From: JANQNX01 sp965601665
GTDB taxonomy: Bacteria > Pseudomonadota > Gammaproteobacteria > Eutrophobiales > Eutrophobiaceae
Length of the DNA stretch: 64,000 nt
NCBI GenBank assembly: GCA_965601665.1
Contig: OZ271833.1
Location: 2,294,001 to 2,358,000 of the forward strand
Reading direction: 5' to 3'
Within the stretch, counting starts at the first letter, position 1. Each line of letters opens with the position of its first letter. Shown piece by piece: positions 19,864 through 28,994 of this stretch. The translations under genes were made by a program, and so were the position numbers. The notes beneath the pieces are model-generated. The model did not search any database. It had not been told where the DNA came from and was given only the letters and a program-made list of their open reading frames with translations.

Positions 19864-21380
19864 CCATTACCCACTTCTTCTTTACTTTTAAACTTCAACT
19901 TGTAGTTCGTTACATTAAGATAGTCTATCTCGGTCATTAAATCGGCTTCTGTTAGCGGGTTTCGCGCCAACCAATCCTGTTTGAATTCCAGCCAGATAGC
20001 ATTTTTCTTCAATAGAATATGCACTATCGATTCGTTGACCAGTTCTCTGCCTCTGTTAAGCACCACCGCCAGCCGTAAAATAATCGCGAGCCGAATCAGT
20101 TTTTCATTTTGTTGTTCATTTTGTTCGCTGATAAATGACTCTAGCGGGAATTTGCGCCGATGTGCTCTAACAAGCACGCTCAATACATGCTGTTCCTGCC
20201 TGGAAAAGCCGGGCATGTCAGAATTACCAAGTATATATTCGCCGTGTTTATGATATTGGCTATGCGCGATAGCCAGACCTATTTCATGCAGTCTGGCTGC
20301 CCAGCGCAACATCTTCAGATCGGTTTGTCTATCAAGAGCCCAATCGCTATCCAGCGCATTGAACAGCGTAATCACGGTTTGCTCGAGTCTCTCAGCCTGT
20401 TCTGCGTCGACGCTGTAGCGTCTGGATATCCTTGCTACTGTTTTCTCACGGACATCATGGTCATGTCGGCGTCCAATCTGATCATGTAGCAAGCCTTCAC
20501 GCAGTGCGCCATCTGAATAGACCATTTCGTCTATGCCAAGCGCCTCAAAAATGGCACTGAGGACGACCACGCCGCCTGTAAAAACCGGTTTCCTGTTTAT
20601 AGAAAGAGAATCAAACGCAATGTTGTCGATATGTTCAAACTCCGCCAGTGTCTTTCTGAGGTTATAGAGCGAATCTGGCGTGATCGAATCCTGGCTCCAG
20701 CCACGTTCGCTAACAACTCGTTGTATGGTTTTGATCGTACCCGAGGCACCAACGGCCAGGTCCCAGCCATGGGCGCGGTATTCTCCTTCAATATTCTTTA
20801 GTTCCTGTAATGCCGCAATACGTGCTTTACGTAATTGTTTGCTGCTTATATCACCATTGTTAAAAAATTGTTTACTGATACTGACACAACCCATAAACAG
20901 GCTTTCAGTGACGTTGGCCTTAAAGCCCTTACCGATGATGAACTCGGTGCTGCCACCACCGATATCGACGACAAGACGATAATCAGCCTCATTAAACATG
21001 GTGTTGGCAACGCCAAGGTATATCAGCCGTGCTTCCTCGCGTCCGGAGATGATCTCGATCTGATGGCCCAGCGCATCGTTTGCGCGTTGCATGAATTGTC
21101 TTCCATTACGCGCTATGCGCAAGGTGTTGGTGCCAACCGCGCGGACATTTTCAAATGGTATTGTCTTGACGCGCTGGCCAAATTTTTCAAGGCAGAGCAA
21201 GGCCCGTTCCATAGCCTCTTCAGTGAGGTATTGTTTATCATCAAGGCCACCAGCCAGGCGTACCATTTCCTTGAGACGGTCGACAACAATCGCTCTGCCA
21301 TCTACGTAGTTGGCAACGATCATATGAAAACTGTTGGAGCCAAGATCAATGGCAGCATATGGTTCAAGCTGTTCAGACAC
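19860..21380 (-). CDS. ppx: Exopolyphosphatase (Ppx/GppA family)
   Basis: Ppx removes terminal phosphates from polyphosphate; the GppA relatives hydrolyse pppGpp. The N-terminal acetate kinase-like fold shows AAIDLGSNSFHMIVA and DIGGGSTEFIIG. The C-terminal half (from about residue 310) is an HD-type helical domain with AARLHEIGLAIAHSQYHKHGEYI. The 506-residue length fits the family. Its position opposite ppk favours exopolyphosphatase over a strictly GppA role, but sequence alone does not separate the two activities. Confidence 0.92.
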   Translation of the reverse strand: MSEQLEPYAAIDLGSNSFHMIVANYVDGRAIVVDRLKEMVRLAGGLDDKQYLTEEAMERALLCLEKFGQRVKTIPFENVRAVGTNTLRIARNGRQFMQRANDALGHQIEIISGREEARLIYLGVANTMFNEADYRLVVDIGGGSTEFIIGKGFKANVTESLFMGCVSISKQFFNNGDISSKQLRKARIAALQELKNIEGEYRAHGWDLAVGASGTIKTIQRVVSERGWSQDSITPDSLYNLRKTLAEFEHIDNIAFDSLSINRKPVFTGGVVVLSAIFEALGIDEMVYSDGALREGLLHDQIGRRHDHDVREKTVARISRRYSVDAEQAERLEQTVITLFNALDSDWALDRQTDLKMLRWAARLHEIGLAIAHSQYHKHGEYILGNSDMPGFSRQEQHVLSVLVRAHRRKFPLESFISEQNEQQNEKLIRLAIILRLAVVLNRGRELVNESIVHILLKKNAIWLEFKQDWLARNPLTEADLMTEIDYLNVTNYKLKFKSKEEVGNG

Positions 21381-21484
21381 GGAGCAAGATTCTTTGTTTA
21401 ACGTAGTGGCGAGTAGCGTTATAGTAAATTCATTATTTGTTACTGAAATTTAGCATAATTCGACATAGATTTAATCCCGTCAAA

Positions 21485-21997
21485 ATGGCCTTTTATCTTT
21501 ATATAATGCGTCATGCGAAATCAGACTGGTCCACAGGTGATATCGACTTTGATCGACCTCTGACTAACAGGGGTATAAATAATGCTGCGCGTATGGGTCA
21601 GTGGCTGGCTACCAACAATCATATTCCGGGTCTCATAGTGTGTTCATCTGCTGTACGTGCGAGGCAGACGCTCGAACAGGTATGCCAGTCTTTTCATGTT
21701 TATCCGGAAGACAGGATTATTTATGAACGCCGCTTATACCTTGCCGATGAATCGTTGCTGATAGACAGGATATTATTGTACAGGCATGCTGCTGAGAGCC
21801 TGATGTTAATAGGGCATAACCCCGGGCTGGATTACCTTGTAGACAGACTGGCCAATAATGCATTGAGCAGAAATGCGAGCGGTAAACTAATGACCACCGC
21901 TGCGCTGGCCGTGTTTGAATACAGCGATGATAATTTTAACCCTGGTGAAGACAAGCCTGATGCAATGCAGTTGATTAGGCCCAGGGAGCTGGATTAG
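21485..21997 (+). CDS. SixA-like phosphohistidine phosphatase
   Basis: A histidine-phosphatase superfamily protein of 170 residues. It has the catalytic LYIMRHAKSDW near the N-terminus and the second histidine in LIGHNPGLDYLV. SixA removes phosphate from histidine-containing phosphotransfer proteins; no such partner is visible here. The frame is open from a TTG at 21437, but the ATG at 21485 (MAFYLYIMRHAKSD) gives the usual family N-terminus. Its stop abuts the stop of the convergent methyltransferase gene. Confidence 0.85.
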   Translation: MAFYLYIMRHAKSDWSTGDIDFDRPLTNRGINNAARMGQWLATNNHIPGLIVCSSAVRARQTLEQVCQSFHVYPEDRIIYERRLYLADESLLIDRILLYRHAAESLMLIGHNPGLDYLVDRLANNALSRNASGKLMTTAALAVFEYSDDNFNPGEDKPDAMQLIRPRELD

Positions 21998-22837
21998 CTA
22001 TAGTTTTTCCGCAACGATGTAGGCTATCCAGCCGGCATCTGCATCGCCTTCGGTTTGCGGCAGGAATTCTCCATTACCTTCACCGTCTTCATCAGCCTGC
22101 TCCCAGTAAATTGTTGGTTTGAATCCGGATGCCATCAGCATTTCCTGCAGCTCCGGAAGGGTCCAGACGCGCCATTCATAGGAAAAAGCCTTCATCATTT
22201 TCGAGCCATCCCTGAACTTAAAATGTATGTGGCATTTAGCTATGCCGGAAATCGGGTTGTATCGGGCCTGCTCCCAGATATAAGTAAAATTCTTGTACTT
22301 GGTTTTTTCCTTTAGCTCCTGGAATGACTCATAACCTCCGTACGCGTCGAGGAAGAATATGCCGTCATCAACCAGCGTTGCGTGTATGCGTTTAAAATAG
22401 TTGGTCGTGAGTTCGCGATCCTTTAGCAACCAGTAGCTGAAATTCATGGCCAGCACGATGTCGGTAGGTTCTGTTTCTACGCTCATCACATTATCGTTAA
22501 TGACGTGTATTCGTTGTTGTTGATCGGCAGAGAGCTTTGCTATCTTGTTACGCTTTCCCCATTCAAGCACATCAGAATCAAGGTCAACGCTGTAGGCGAT
22601 ATTTGAATTACGTCTCTTTACCCATTCACACGAGGTGTTGGTGGTGCCGCAAAAATCTTCACGCAGTGTTTTTGCTTTTCTTTTTCTTAGTTTACTGAAC
22701 GTGTCGTCAACGAAATCAATCTCTGACTCAACGCATTGTACTGCCTTTTCATAATAAACATGCCTGTCAGCGACATCCGCCATGGTTTGCTTTTTATTTG
22801 GTTTTTTATTTTTTGCAGCCATTGTTATCTGGTTCAT
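21998..22837 (-). CDS. Class I SAM-dependent methyltransferase
   Basis: A 279-residue Rossmann-type methyltransferase of unknown substrate. The region LREDFCGTTNTSCEWVKRR replaces the usual glycine-rich motif I, with the acidic ribose-binding end of strand 2 in AYSVDLDSDVLEWG and an aromatic motif near AMNFSYWLLKDREL. The lysine-rich first 18 residues may be untranslated: an internal ATG at 22822 gives MAAKNKKP. It stands alone between sixA-like and djlA genes, so the context does not reveal its target. Confidence 0.75.
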   Translation of the reverse strand: MNQITMAAKNKKPNKKQTMADVADRHVYYEKAVQCVESEIDFVDDTFSKLRKRKAKTLREDFCGTTNTSCEWVKRRNSNIAYSVDLDSDVLEWGKRNKIAKLSADQQQRIHVINDNVMSVETEPTDIVLAMNFSYWLLKDRELTTNYFKRIHATLVDDGIFFLDAYGGYESFQELKEKTKYKNFTYIWEQARYNPISGIAKCHIHFKFRDGSKMMKAFSYEWRVWTLPELQEMLMASGFKPTIYWEQADEDGEGNGEFLPQTEGDADAGWIAYIVAEKL

Positions 22838-22939
22838 GGTTCCGTTATGTCCGTCATAGTATTGTATGATTGGAATTATACCGAACTGTGAATTAAGCGT
22901 TTATATTAATTTGATTGTATTGCATCAACGTTATCGATA

Positions 22940-23725
22940 ATGAACTGGTGGGGCAAAATACTGGGTGGCGCCTTTGGCATGATGATTGGCGGGCCTATTG
23001 GTGCCTTGCTTGGCGTAGTGCTTGGCCATAACCTGGATAAAGGCGCCGCTGGCACTTCAGCTGACCAGGGCTTTGGCAAGCAGGAGCGCATTCAGACGCT
23101 ATTCTACGCTACGACTTTTTCTGTCATGGGTCATGTTTGCAAGGCTGATGGCCTGGTATCGGAAGATGAGATAGAGCTGGCACAGCAGGTCATGCAGCGC
23201 ATGGATATGGATGCCGAGCAGCGTAAAACCGCGATAAGACTGTTCAATGAAGGAAAAAAAGCGTCTTTTCCGTTACAGGAAGTAATGCTGCAATTTCGGC
23301 GGGAGACCGGGTTTCGACCCAACCTTGTCAGGATGTTTGTTGAGATACAGATCATGGCCGCTTATGCCGATGGGGTATTACACAAGGAAGAACGTCGGAT
23401 ACTGTTAAATATCTGTCAGGTTGTAGGCATTTCAAACCATGAGTTTGACCACCTGTGCAAAATGATTGGTGGTATGCACTCCTATTCAGCTCAAGGCCAG
23501 GACGCAAAAGGACTGACAGTAAAGCAGGCGTTTGCCGTGCTTGATTTGCCTGAAACTGCCAGCAACGATGAGATCAAGCGCGCCTATCGAAGATTGATGA
23601 GCCAGCATCACCCCGATAAACTTGTCGCCAAGGGGTTACCGGAAGAGATGATGAAAGTAGCTGCGGATCGGACCCACGAAATCAAACAGGCCTATGAGTT
23701 AATAAAGGAAAAGAAAGGTTTGTAA
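22940..23725 (+). CDS. djlA: DnaJ-like co-chaperone DjlA
   Basis: DjlA is a membrane-anchored J-domain protein that stimulates DnaK at the inner membrane. The N-terminal 30 residues form one glycine-rich membrane segment (GGAFGMMIGGPIGALLG). A TerB-like helical domain covers about residues 55-170 (GHVCKADGLVSEDEIELA, AYADGVLHKEERRIL). The C-terminal J domain starts near residue 195, with the DnaK-activating HPD in SQHHPDKLVAKG. The length and domain order match the family. Confidence 0.94.
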   Translation: MNWWGKILGGAFGMMIGGPIGALLGVVLGHNLDKGAAGTSADQGFGKQERIQTLFYATTFSVMGHVCKADGLVSEDEIELAQQVMQRMDMDAEQRKTAIRLFNEGKKASFPLQEVMLQFRRETGFRPNLVRMFVEIQIMAAYADGVLHKEERRILLNICQVVGISNHEFDHLCKMIGGMHSYSAQGQDAKGLTVKQAFAVLDLPETASNDEIKRAYRRLMSQHHPDKLVAKGLPEEMMKVAADRTHEIKQAYELIKEKKGL

Positions 23726-23796
23726 TAAACCATGTAAAGCACATTTTTTCATGCTGGCAGCTATAATGATAACCGGATATCAGGGGATATGAAGTT

Positions 23797-24246
23797 ATGA
23801 AAATAAAAGCAATACTGGAGAAGAAAGGCAGCGATGTTTATAGCATTAGCCCGGATCAAACATTAGCCGACATGGTCAATGAGATGATCGCACGTCATAT
23901 CGGTTCGCTGTTGGTCGTTAACGATGATGGCAGCCTGGCGGGCATAGTGACAGAACGGGATTTACTCAGGAATGTCGCCAAACTTGGTGAAAACTGGGAG
24001 TCCGCAAAGATTAGTGAAATTATGACGCGGGATCTGATTACCACAACGAGCGATGAAACCCTGGATGTGGTTATGGAGAAGATGAGTGAAAATAGAATAC
24101 GTCATATTCCAGTATTGGACGCTGATGGTGTTACAGGTCTGTTATCGGTAGTTGATATTATTCGCGCCTTGCACGAGGAAACCAGTTATCAGAATACCCT
24201 TCTCAAGCGCTATATTCAGGACTGGCCGGAAAAAGAAGAAGCCTAG
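23797..24246 (+). CDS. CBS-domain protein
   Basis: A 149-residue protein made of two CBS motifs (about residues 8-60 and 75-130), a fold that binds adenine nucleotides as an energy or ligand sensor. Typical segments are GSLLVVNDDGSLAGIVTERD and RHIPVLDADGVTGLLSVVD. No effector domain is attached, so it probably acts by binding another protein. The stop codon overlaps that of the convergent DUF3579 gene through the sequence CTAG. Confidence 0.85.
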   Translation: MKIKAILEKKGSDVYSISPDQTLADMVNEMIARHIGSLLVVNDDGSLAGIVTERDLLRNVAKLGENWESAKISEIMTRDLITTTSDETLDVVMEKMSENRIRHIPVLDADGVTGLLSVVDIIRALHEETSYQNTLLKRYIQDWPEKEEA

Positions 24247-24536
24247 ATATTAAGCGGCCTCATATCCTGGTCTGTGACTTCCAGGTTGTTACTGCGGGCA
24301 AAGTCAACCAGAAAGTCGAACGTCATTGGTTCGGCGTCTTCAAGGCGTGGGTTAATCACAACGCATTTGAATTTATCACCCTGTTTAAGGTTGACCATAG
24401 GGTTGAAAACCAGGCGTCTATTGTGATCGTAAGTGGCAAGCGCGTAATACAGCCGTTCTGCCCAGTCACTCGGGCGAAATTTATTGCCTTCCCTGGTGAC
24501 ACCTCTAATAAAAATCTTTTCAATATCTGAACTCAT
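24243..24536 (-). CDS. DUF3579 family protein
   Basis: A 97-residue soluble protein resembling the DUF3579 family: FRPSDWAERLYYALATYD is the characteristic central segment, followed by VVINPRLEDAEPMTFDFLVDFA. The family has no established function. It is monocistronic here and convergent with the CBS-domain gene. Confidence 0.8.
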   Translation of the reverse strand: MSSDIEKIFIRGVTREGNKFRPSDWAERLYYALATYDHNRRLVFNPMVNLKQGDKFKCVVINPRLEDAEPMTFDFLVDFARSNNLEVTDQDMRPLNI

Positions 24537-24661
24537 TTTCCCACTACTTCCAACAACTTAATACTTAATGCATTGCAGCATAGTATAAACAGTAGCGTGG
24601 TTATATGTCAGTTTGGTAAAAACTATATTGCTGATTAGTTAAAAGTGAATGGCCCAACATC

Positions 24662-25111
24662 CTACTTGTCCCGATCAATGCTATCTCTTTCATGTATCTC
24701 CCAGTGTTCTCCCTCTATGATAGTGCCATTGTCGCGCTGGTTTGTTCTTATCCGGGTGGCAATAAAGCCTGAAAGAAACTTACTGGCAAGCCTCTGCCGT
24801 ATTTGTGGCACCAGGATTAAAAACCCGATTACATCGGTAAAAAAACCGGGGGTTAATAACATGGCACCGGACACCAGCAGCATGACGCCTTCGATTAGCT
24901 CAATAGCCGGAAGATGCCCATTATCAAGCTGTGTTTGTACGCGTGACAGTGTAGATAGCCCTTGTTGTCTGAATAGGCCTGCGCCAATTGCAGCAGTGAC
25001 GATCACCAGCAATATCGTCCATGCCGCGCCAATAACCTGTCCTATCTGAATCAGGATTGCGATCTCGATCAAGGGTATGACGAGAAATAATATAAACAGG
25101 ACTTTAAACAA
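24662..25111 (-). CDS. fxsA: FxsA family membrane protein
   Basis: A 149-residue inner-membrane protein. The N-terminal half carries hydrophobic helices (FKVLFILFLVIPLIEIAILI, then AAWTILLVIVTAAIGAGLF) and a conserved EGVMLLVSGAMLLTPGFFTD, which identifies the FxsA family. E. coli FxsA, in excess, relieves exclusion of phage T7 by the F plasmid; its normal role is unknown. The hydrophilic C-terminus is variable. Divergent from cutA. Confidence 0.87.
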   Translation of the reverse strand: MFKVLFILFLVIPLIEIAILIQIGQVIGAAWTILLVIVTAAIGAGLFRQQGLSTLSRVQTQLDNGHLPAIELIEGVMLLVSGAMLLTPGFFTDVIGFLILVPQIRQRLASKFLSGFIATRIRTNQRDNGTIIEGEHWEIHERDSIDRDK

Positions 25112-25202
25112 GCGCGTTCCGGGTAGTTGATGACAATGGCATTATTGATGATGTGTAGGCAAAATACGAATATACAAGCCTACTCTGCAAACCTTGCCAA
25201 TC

Positions 25203-25535
25203 ATGAACATAGAGCACTCTCACCTGCTGGTCCTGAGTACCTGCCCTGATCAGGCTACGGCCGAGCTTATCGCGCAGGTGGTAGTTGAGGAAAAGCTGGC
25301 TGCCTGTGTAAATACACTCCCGGGTATAACGTCTTTTTTTCACTGGGAAGGCAAGCTTGATCGGGATAACGAGATTTTGTTGCTGATGAAAACCACCACT
25401 GCCAGCTATGCCGCATTAGAGCTACTGGTTCGACAGCACCACCCCTACGAACTTCCCGAGATTATTGCAGTCCCTATTGTTGATGGTCTTACTGACTACC
25501 TCGACTGGATCTCGTCAAACACCAAATCAACATGA
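25203..25535 (+). CDS. cutA: Divalent-cation tolerance protein CutA
   Basis: CutA1 is a small trimeric protein linked to copper tolerance. The 110-residue sequence shows LLVLSTCPDQATAELIAQ, LAACVNTLPGITSFFHWEGK and the C-terminal LPEIIAVPIVDGLTDYLDWI, all hallmarks. A TTG four codons upstream is also in frame, but the ATG at 25203 is the more likely start. It overlaps dsbD by 4 bp (ATGA); the cutA-dsbD pairing is common in gammaproteobacteria. Confidence 0.95.
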   Translation: MNIEHSHLLVLSTCPDQATAELIAQVVVEEKLAACVNTLPGITSFFHWEGKLDRDNEILLLMKTTTASYAALELLVRQHHPYELPEIIAVPIVDGLTDYLDWISSNTKST

Positions 25536-27352
25536 ATTTCATCACGTTTGTTTTTTTACTTACCGTTACACTGTTTGTGCCGGGCACTGCCTCTGCGGGC
25601 GGCTTTGGTGACAGGCTGGGCCAGATATTTGATAGTAAACCTGATAGTGATGAAATCCTGCATCCCGAAGTGGCCTTTCGGTTTTTTCCCGAGGCCTATA
25701 CCGATGGCAAGCTGGTAATCAACTGGGAGATAGAGCCCGGCTACTACCTGTACAGAGACAAGCTGTCCTTTTCCTCCGCGAGCCCAGGCATCGAGTTAGA
25801 TGCAGCACGGTTGCCTGCTGGTAAAAGTAAGGACGATCCGGTCTTTGGTGTCGTGGAAGTATATTATTCCGACAATGGCACTTCTATCACAATGCGTAGT
25901 ACTGATGGCTGGCCGGACATGCTGGATATTGGCATCGCATTTCAGGGGTGCAAGGAAGATTCAGTCTGTTATCCCCCGACAGAAAAAACCTACAGCATAC
26001 CGGTACAGGCAGTCACTGCTGCACAAGCACAGTCAACGCCTGTAACGCGCGTATCAGAGCAGGACGCAATAACGCTTGCCCTTAAAGACAAGGGTCTGTT
26101 GCTGAACCTGATATCTTTTTTTGGTTTTGGTTTCCTGCTGGCTTTGACCCCCTGTGTTTTCCCGATGATTCCAATACTCTCTGGCATCATTGTTGGACAG
26201 GGAGAAAAGATAACCCGACGCATGGCATTTTTGCTGTCACTGGCTTACGTGCTGGCAATGGCAATCACCTATGCGTTGCTGGGTGTTATTGCCGGTATGT
26301 TCAGCATAAATCTGCAGGTAGCTTCACAAAATCCGTGGGTACTTGGAACCTTTAGTCTTGTCTTTGTCGTATTGGCCCTTTCCATGTTTGGTTTTTACCA
26401 GTTGCAGCTACCTTCAAGTTGGCAGAACAGGCTGATGGCAGGAAGTAGTGACAACCAGGGCACGTTAAAAGGCGCCATGATAATGGGTGTGTTATCTGCC
26501 GTGATCGTTGGCCCATGTGTGGCGCCGCCATTGGCAGGTGCGTTGCTTTACATTAGCCATACAGGTGATGCGCTACTGGGTGGTATGGCCTTGTTTGCAA
26601 TGGGACTTGGCTTTGGTGTGCCGCTGTTGGCAGTAGGCGCTACTTCCGGTGAGCTGCTGCCACGTGCCGGCGCGTGGATGGAAACGATAAAGCGAACTTT
26701 TGGGGTTATCATGCTTGGCGTGGCTGTCTGGTTCCTGGAAAGGATACTGCCAGCAAGTGTAGCGTTATTGTTATGGTCATTATTATTTACCGGGACAGCT
26801 ATATTTATTGGTGCACTTGATCCAATGCAACCCGGGGTTACTGCATGGGCCAGGTTGAAGAAAGCCGCGGGTCTTGTACTGCTTGTTTATGGATTGGTGC
26901 TTGTTTTAGCTGCTGCCAATGGCAATGGCACCGTGTTACAACCATTCAAATCGCTTCCTTTCTCTGGTTCCAGTGTTGAGCGGAAGTTACCGTTTGAAAG
27001 GATTAGCGGTATTACGGGCCTTGATAACGCCCTGCAGGTGTCAACAGGTAATAGACAGATCGCCATGCTCGATTTTTATGCCGACTGGTGCATTGCCTGC
27101 ATTGAGCTTGAAGAGTATACATTTTCCGAATCTTCGGTTCAGTCCGCGCTGGCGTCGGTTAAACTGTTACAAACGGATGTCACAGCCAATACTGATATTG
27201 ATAAGGCATTGCTCGATAAATTTGAACTGTTTGGCCCGCCGGCAATCCTTTTCTTTGATGAGGATGGTAAGGAAATACGGTCTCACCGACTAATCGGATT
27301 TATCAAAGCCAACGACTTTATTGCACATATAGAACAGGTGAAACAATTATGA
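25532..27352 (+). CDS. dsbD: Thiol:disulfide interchange protein DsbD
   Basis: DsbD carries electrons from cytoplasmic thioredoxin to periplasmic thiol proteins. It has a signal peptide (ending ASAG), an N-terminal alpha domain with the cysteine pair in GCKEDSVCYPP (about residue 135), a membrane core with the two redox cysteines in TPCVFPMIP and GPCVAPPLAG, and a C-terminal thioredoxin domain with CIAC in DWCIACIELEEY. The 606-residue length is normal. It overlaps both neighbours by 4 bp, which suggests tight co-translation with cutA and the TlpA-like gene. Confidence 0.96.
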   Translation: MNFITFVFLLTVTLFVPGTASAGGFGDRLGQIFDSKPDSDEILHPEVAFRFFPEAYTDGKLVINWEIEPGYYLYRDKLSFSSASPGIELDAARLPAGKSKDDPVFGVVEVYYSDNGTSITMRSTDGWPDMLDIGIAFQGCKEDSVCYPPTEKTYSIPVQAVTAAQAQSTPVTRVSEQDAITLALKDKGLLLNLISFFGFGFLLALTPCVFPMIPILSGIIVGQGEKITRRMAFLLSLAYVLAMAITYALLGVIAGMFSINLQVASQNPWVLGTFSLVFVVLALSMFGFYQLQLPSSWQNRLMAGSSDNQGTLKGAMIMGVLSAVIVGPCVAPPLAGALLYISHTGDALLGGMALFAMGLGFGVPLLAVGATSGELLPRAGAWMETIKRTFGVIMLGVAVWFLERILPASVALLLWSLLFTGTAIFIGALDPMQPGVTAWARLKKAAGLVLLVYGLVLVLAAANGNGTVLQPFKSLPFSGSSVERKLPFERISGITGLDNALQVSTGNRQIAMLDFYADWCIACIELEEYTFSESSVQSALASVKLLQTDVTANTDIDKALLDKFELFGPPAILFFDEDGKEIRSHRLIGFIKANDFIAHIEQVKQL

Positions 27353-27915
27353 TGCAGTGGCAGGTTCTCTCTATCGCTGTTGTAATCGCAGTTTGTGCAG
27401 GCATGGGTGGCTACCTGTTACAAACAAAAACGGCAACTTCGGCGACAAACCCGATCGAGGTAAGAAACAGTCATGTGACGTTGCCCGAGAGTGTCATAGG
27501 AACATCGGCGCCGCCGTTTCAACTGGCGGATGTCGATGGCCAACGCAGGTCTATTTCGGAATGGCAGGGAAAGGTGATCGCGGTTAATTTCTGGGCGACG
27601 TGGTGTCCACCCTGTCGGGATGAAATCCCGCATTTTGTTGATCTGCAAAAGGATTACGGGGATCAAGGTCTGCAATTTATCGGCGTCGCCCTGCAGACAG
27701 CCGATGAAATCCGCGGTTTTATCCAGGAATATGCCGTTAACTATCCGTCTCTGGTTGGGCGCGATGATGTTATTGCTACGGCGAAAAGCCTGGGTAACGA
27801 TATTGGCGCGCTCCCCTACACTGTCATCATCGGACGGGACGGTATCATACGCTTTACCAGGCAGGGCCCGCTTACCAAGGCCGAGGCAAAACAGGTAATA
27901 ACGTCCCTGCTGTAG
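27349..27915 (+). CDS. TlpA/ResA-like thioredoxin
   Basis: A membrane-anchored periplasmic thioredoxin-like reductase of 188 residues. One N-terminal helix (about residues 5-23) is followed by an AhpC/TSA-type domain with active site CPPC in NFWATWCPPCRDEIP and the cis-proline in IGALPYTVII. Its start overlaps the dsbD stop, so it is a likely recipient of DsbD electrons. ResA and TlpA relatives serve cytochrome c maturation; the substrate here is not determined. Confidence 0.88.
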   Translation: MMQWQVLSIAVVIAVCAGMGGYLLQTKTATSATNPIEVRNSHVTLPESVIGTSAPPFQLADVDGQRRSISEWQGKVIAVNFWATWCPPCRDEIPHFVDLQKDYGDQGLQFIGVALQTADEIRGFIQEYAVNYPSLVGRDDVIATAKSLGNDIGALPYTVIIGRDGIIRFTRQGPLTKAEAKQVITSLL

Positions 27916-28024
27916 CCATTTCGGGCTCTGGCCGACATTCGTAATCCCCGCTAATTTCTGTTAAAGTTAGCAATCTTGCGGTTAAAATCGCTAAATTACT
28001 ATAAAACCGAAACTGGGGAACAGC

Positions 28025-28462
28025 GTGAATGTACTTGTCCTGAATGGACCCAATCTCAACCTGCTTGGTGAACGTGAACCCGAGGTCTATGGCACAACAA
28101 CGCTGGCAGACATAGATGGCACCCTGCAGGCGCTGGCGAGCGAACGCGGGCACTCGCTGCAAAGTTTTCAAAGCAATGCCGAGCATGAGCTCATCGATCA
28201 TATTCATGCAGCAAAAAAATCGGGCATTGATTTTATACTTTTTAATCCCGGTGCGTTTACCCATACCAGTATTGCGTTGCGTGACGCCCTGCTTGGTACC
28301 CGCTTGCCTTTTATAGAGGTGCATCTTTCCAATGTCTTTTCCCGGGAAGATTTCAGAAAACATTCTTACCTTTCCGATATTGCCGTGGCCGTTATCAGTG
28401 GCATGGGCGCTTATGGTTACCAGCTTGCATTACTCGGTGCAGAAGAATATTTAAACAAGTAA
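28025..28462 (+). CDS. aroQ: 3-dehydroquinate dehydratase type II (AroQ)
   Basis: AroQ removes water from 3-dehydroquinate in the shikimate pathway. The 145-residue type II enzyme starts at a GTG ([23 protein letters not shown]) and has the catalytic Tyr in that region, [17 protein letters not shown] and [17 protein letters not shown]. Its place before accB-accC is conserved in gammaproteobacteria. No ATG alternative gives the conserved N-terminus. Confidence 0.96.
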   Translation: MNVLVLNGPNLNLLGEREPEVYGTTTLADIDGTLQALASERGHSLQSFQSNAEHELIDHIHAAKKSGIDFILFNPGAFTHTSIALRDALLGTRLPFIEVHLSNVFSREDFRKHSYLSDIAVAVISGMGAYGYQLALLGAEEYLNK

Positions 28463-28477
28463 CAAGGATCCAACAAC

Positions 28478-28954
28478 ATGGATATAAGAAAAGTAAAAAA
28501 ATTAATCGAGCTACTGGAAGAGTCCGGTATTGCCGAAATTGAAATTCATGAAGGCGAAGAGTCGGTGCGCATCAGTCGTGGCTCGTCAGTTTCAGTTGCG
28601 CCTCAACCCGTCGTCGCGGCACCGCTAGCCGCGCCAGCAGCAAGCGATTCATTTAAGGCGCACATGAATGTTGAAGAGCATTCCACCAAAGATAACTATG
28701 CCGACACCGGTCACGTAATTACTTCACCCATGGTTGGTGTCTATTACGCTTCACCTTCTCCGGAAGATCCGCCGTTTGTTAGCAAGGGCCAGGAAGTAAA
28801 ACAGGGCGATACACTTTGCATTATTGAGGCCATGAAAATAATGAACCAGATTGAGTCTGACGTTACCGGCAATGTCATCAAGATGCTTGTCGATAATGGA
28901 GAGGCTGTTGAATATGGCCAGCCCTTGTTTGTTATTGAACAGGGTGAAGGTTAG
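28478..28954 (+). CDS. accB: Biotin carboxyl carrier protein (AccB)
   Basis: AccB carries the biotin of acetyl-CoA carboxylase, the first step of fatty-acid synthesis. The 158-residue protein has an N-terminal KLIELLEESGIAEIEIHEGEE segment, an Ala/Pro-rich linker (about residues 40-65) and the biotinyl domain with the modified lysine in IEAMKIMNQIE (about residue 123) and a thumb-bearing loop. It precedes accC by 40 bases. Confidence 0.96.
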   Translation: MDIRKVKKLIELLEESGIAEIEIHEGEESVRISRGSSVSVAPQPVVAAPLAAPAASDSFKAHMNVEEHSTKDNYADTGHVITSPMVGVYYASPSPEDPPFVSKGQEVKQGDTLCIIEAMKIMNQIESDVTGNVIKMLVDNGEAVEYGQPLFVIEQGEG

Positions 28955-28994
28955 TACTTTCATTTCTTCCCACTCATTAAAGGGTCGCTAATAA